Source of the DNA: Pseudomonadota bacterium
Lineage (GTDB): Bacteria > Pseudomonadota > Gammaproteobacteria > Acidiferrobacterales > Acidiferrobacteraceae
Direction: 5' to 3'
NCBI GenBank assembly: GCA_021777535.1
Contig: JAJYDN010000019.1
Span: 1-42,715, forward strand
Length of the DNA stretch: 42,715 nt
Below the pieces are notes generated by a model. It saw only the letters and a program-made list of their open reading frames with translations, had not been told where the DNA came from and ran no database searches. The position numbers and the translations under genes are program-made. This document shows positions 41,265 through 42,715 of the stretch, piece by piece. Position 1 is the first letter of the stretch; every line of letters starts with the position of its first letter.

Positions 41265-42715
41265 TTCTGCGTCCCCTTGGGCGTCCCGGCCGGCCTGGCG
41301 AGCGGCTCGTGCAAGGCCGGCATGTTCGGCTGCCGCCAGTTCGGCAACACATAGGAATGCCTGAAGTGCAGGCCCATTTCCTCGGCACGCATGAAGGCGT
41401 AGCGCGAGGCGGTGAATCCTTCACTTGCCTGCGCACTGCGGACGATGACGGGCTTCAGGAAGATCATGAGATCCGTCTTTTTCTTTACGCGCTGGCGGTA
41501 CCTGAAAAGATTACCAAGCAGCGGGATGTCGTCCAGCAAGGGTACGCCCTGCCAGGTGTTGTCCACTTCATCGTCGATGAGGCCGCCCAGGACGATCGTG
41601 TGCCGGTCGGCCACGATCACCGTGGTCTTCAGTTCCCGCCGGTTGGTGATGAGGTCGGCGGCGCCCGTTATGTTCGGCGCGATGCTCGACACGTCCTCGT
41701 AGATTTCCATCTTGATGTTGTCTCCCGCCGTGATCTGCGGCTTGATCTTCAATGTCAGACCGACGTTCTTGCGCTCGATCGTCTGAAAGGGATTGACTGC
41801 CGTGCTGCCGATGGCGCTCGTGGCATAGCTGCCCGTGACGAACGGAACATTCTGGCCGACCATGATCGTCGCCTGCGTGTTGTCGAGCGTGAGAAGGTCT
41901 GGCGTCGACAGCACATTGACGCCCGATATCGACTGCAGGGCGCGCGCCAGGGCCGACAGGCCCACGACCGTCTGGCCGTTCGCAAGCGTCTCTTCGCCGC
42001 TTATGTAGCCGAGGGCGAGCCCTGCTTCGTTGGTCAGATTGCTCGGCGTAATCGCTGTCGAAACGATACCCGATCCCGTGAATGGAAAGTTGGTTACGCC
42101 GCCAACTGCGCCGGAACTTCCGACCGACGATGCACCCGCCCATTGGACACCGAGCTCAGCCTCATTGTTGGTCGTGACTTCGGCAATCAGCGCCTGCACG
42201 AACACCTGCGCACGGCGAATGTCGAGCTTGGATATCACTGCGCGCAGGTTGTTGTAGACCGCATCGGGGGCGTTGATGATGAGCGCGTTTATGGAAGGAT
42301 CGGCCTGAACAAGGGAGGCCTTGATTGCGCTCGCAGACAACGGCGCGGGCGCCGCCGGCATACCCGGCAGCGGAGCGGCCACAACCGGCGGCGCCACCTC
42401 GGCGGCACCTTTGGCCTCGCCCTCGAGAAGTCCGCGCAGGATCTTGGCAAGGCCCGTCGCGCGGGCATTGCGCAGATAGACGACATGCGTCATGCCGCCT
42501 GCCTCACCCTGCACATCGAGGCGCCCGACGAGATCCCTTATGGTGCGCAGGCGCGATGCGCTCGCCGTACGGACGAGAAGGCTGTTGTCGCGTGTATCGG
42601 GCACGATCATGGCAGCGGCGTAATTGCCGAGCGGCGCGCCGCTGTCACTCATGAGCTGGCCTTCGCCGAGACGCACGAGCAGATGCGCCATGCTGACCGC
42701 AGACGTGTAGTGCAG
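41261..42715 (-). CDS. gspD: Type II secretion outer-membrane secretin GspD, C-terminal part (cut by window edge)
   Basis: Outer-membrane pore of the secretion system. The frame is open to the right edge, where it reads LHYTSAVSMAHLLVRLGEGQ, so the signal peptide and N0/N1 domains lie outside. Visible are later N domains (TRDNSLLVRTASASRLRTIR, SINALIINAPDAVYNNLRAV) and the secretin barrel, with VFVQALIAEVTTNNEAELGV, VLSTPDLLTLDNTQATIMVG, IVLGGLIDDEVDNTWQGVPL and LLDDIPLLGNLFRYR. A Pro/Ala-rich linker (about 42340-42430) lies between two N domains. The tail after the S domain is short (about 50 residues). A gspC gene may lie upstream of the window, since none is visible here. Confidence 0.95.
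   Translation of the reverse strand: MHYTSAVSMAHLLVRLGEGQLMSDSGAPLGNYAAAMIVPDTRDNSLLVRTASASRLRTIRDLVGRLDVQGEAGGMTHVVYLRNARATGLAKILRGLLEGEAKGAAEVAPPVVAAPLPGMPAAPAPLSASAIKASLVQADPSINALIINAPDAVYNNLRAVISKLDIRRAQVFVQALIAEVTTNNEAELGVQWAGASSVGSSGAVGGVTNFPFTGSGIVSTAITPSNLTNEAGLALGYISGEETLANGQTVVGLSALARALQSISGVNVLSTPDLLTLDNTQATIMVGQNVPFVTGSYATSAIGSTAVNPFQTIERKNVGLTLKIKPQITAGDNIKMEIYEDVSSIAPNITGAADLITNRRELKTTVIVADRHTIVLGGLIDDEVDNTWQGVPLLDDIPLLGNLFRYRQRVKKKTDLMIFLKPVIVRSAQASEGFTASRYAFMRAEEMGLHFRHSYVLPNWRQPNMPALHEPLARPAGTPKGTQK

Overview
The window is about 42.7 kb of GC-rich, densely coding DNA from a Gram-negative proteobacterium. The housekeeping genes, a complete-looking type II secretion operon, type IV pilus genes under PilSR/sigma-54 control, and a TfpX/TfpZ pilin accessory gene point to a gammaproteobacterium or a near relative. 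A free-living, possibly sulfur-oxidising acidophile such as an Acidiferrobacter-like organism would fit, but this is a weak inference. I see no insertion sequence, prophage, CRISPR array or integrase.

Layout. (1) 1-9122, housekeeping. On the minus strand, murJ, a DUF2203 gene, ribF and ileS (cut by the left edge) form one block. On the plus strand is rpsT with a UUG start. The minus-strand operon rplU-rpmA-obgE-proB has a strong sigma-70 promoter. Divergent from it are ispB and a tRNA-Pro(CGG). (2) 9169-22977, type IV pilus. A small PP0621-like gene and pilS-pilR are on the plus strand. The minor pilin/tip operon fimT-pilV-pilW-pilX-pilY1 and a lone pilC are on the minus strand. The major pilin gene pilA is on the plus strand with a sigma-54 (-24/-12) promoter and a strong terminator. 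A tfpX/tfpZ-type accessory gene faces pilA. PilS/PilR should activate pilA through that promoter, the minor pilins and PilY1 should prime and tip the fibre, and PilC is its membrane platform. (3) 23212-33302, mixed genes. These are a mono-heme cytochrome with a likely His/Cys heme, mrdA (PBP2), a DsbG-like protein that has lost its CxxC, an unassigned membrane protein, a hendecad-repeat coiled-coil membrane protein, a 1168-residue Fe-S flavoprotein that looks like a fused NfnB/NfnA, and a Phd/PIN toxin-antitoxin pair. (4) 33318-42715, the type II secretion operon gspD(partial)-E-F-G-H-I-J-K-L-M-N on the minus strand, with almost every junction overlapping.

The points most worth a second look are the NfnB-NfnA-like fusion with a terminator-type hairpin just before its start codon, the cysteine-less DsbG homologue, the Glu-to-Gln change in the PIN toxin active site, the missing calcium-ligand aspartates in GspG, the candidate His/Cys-ligated cytochrome, and the 11-residue to 7-residue repeat switch in the coiled-coil protein. 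I found no clear multi-gene system that I would call wholly new.
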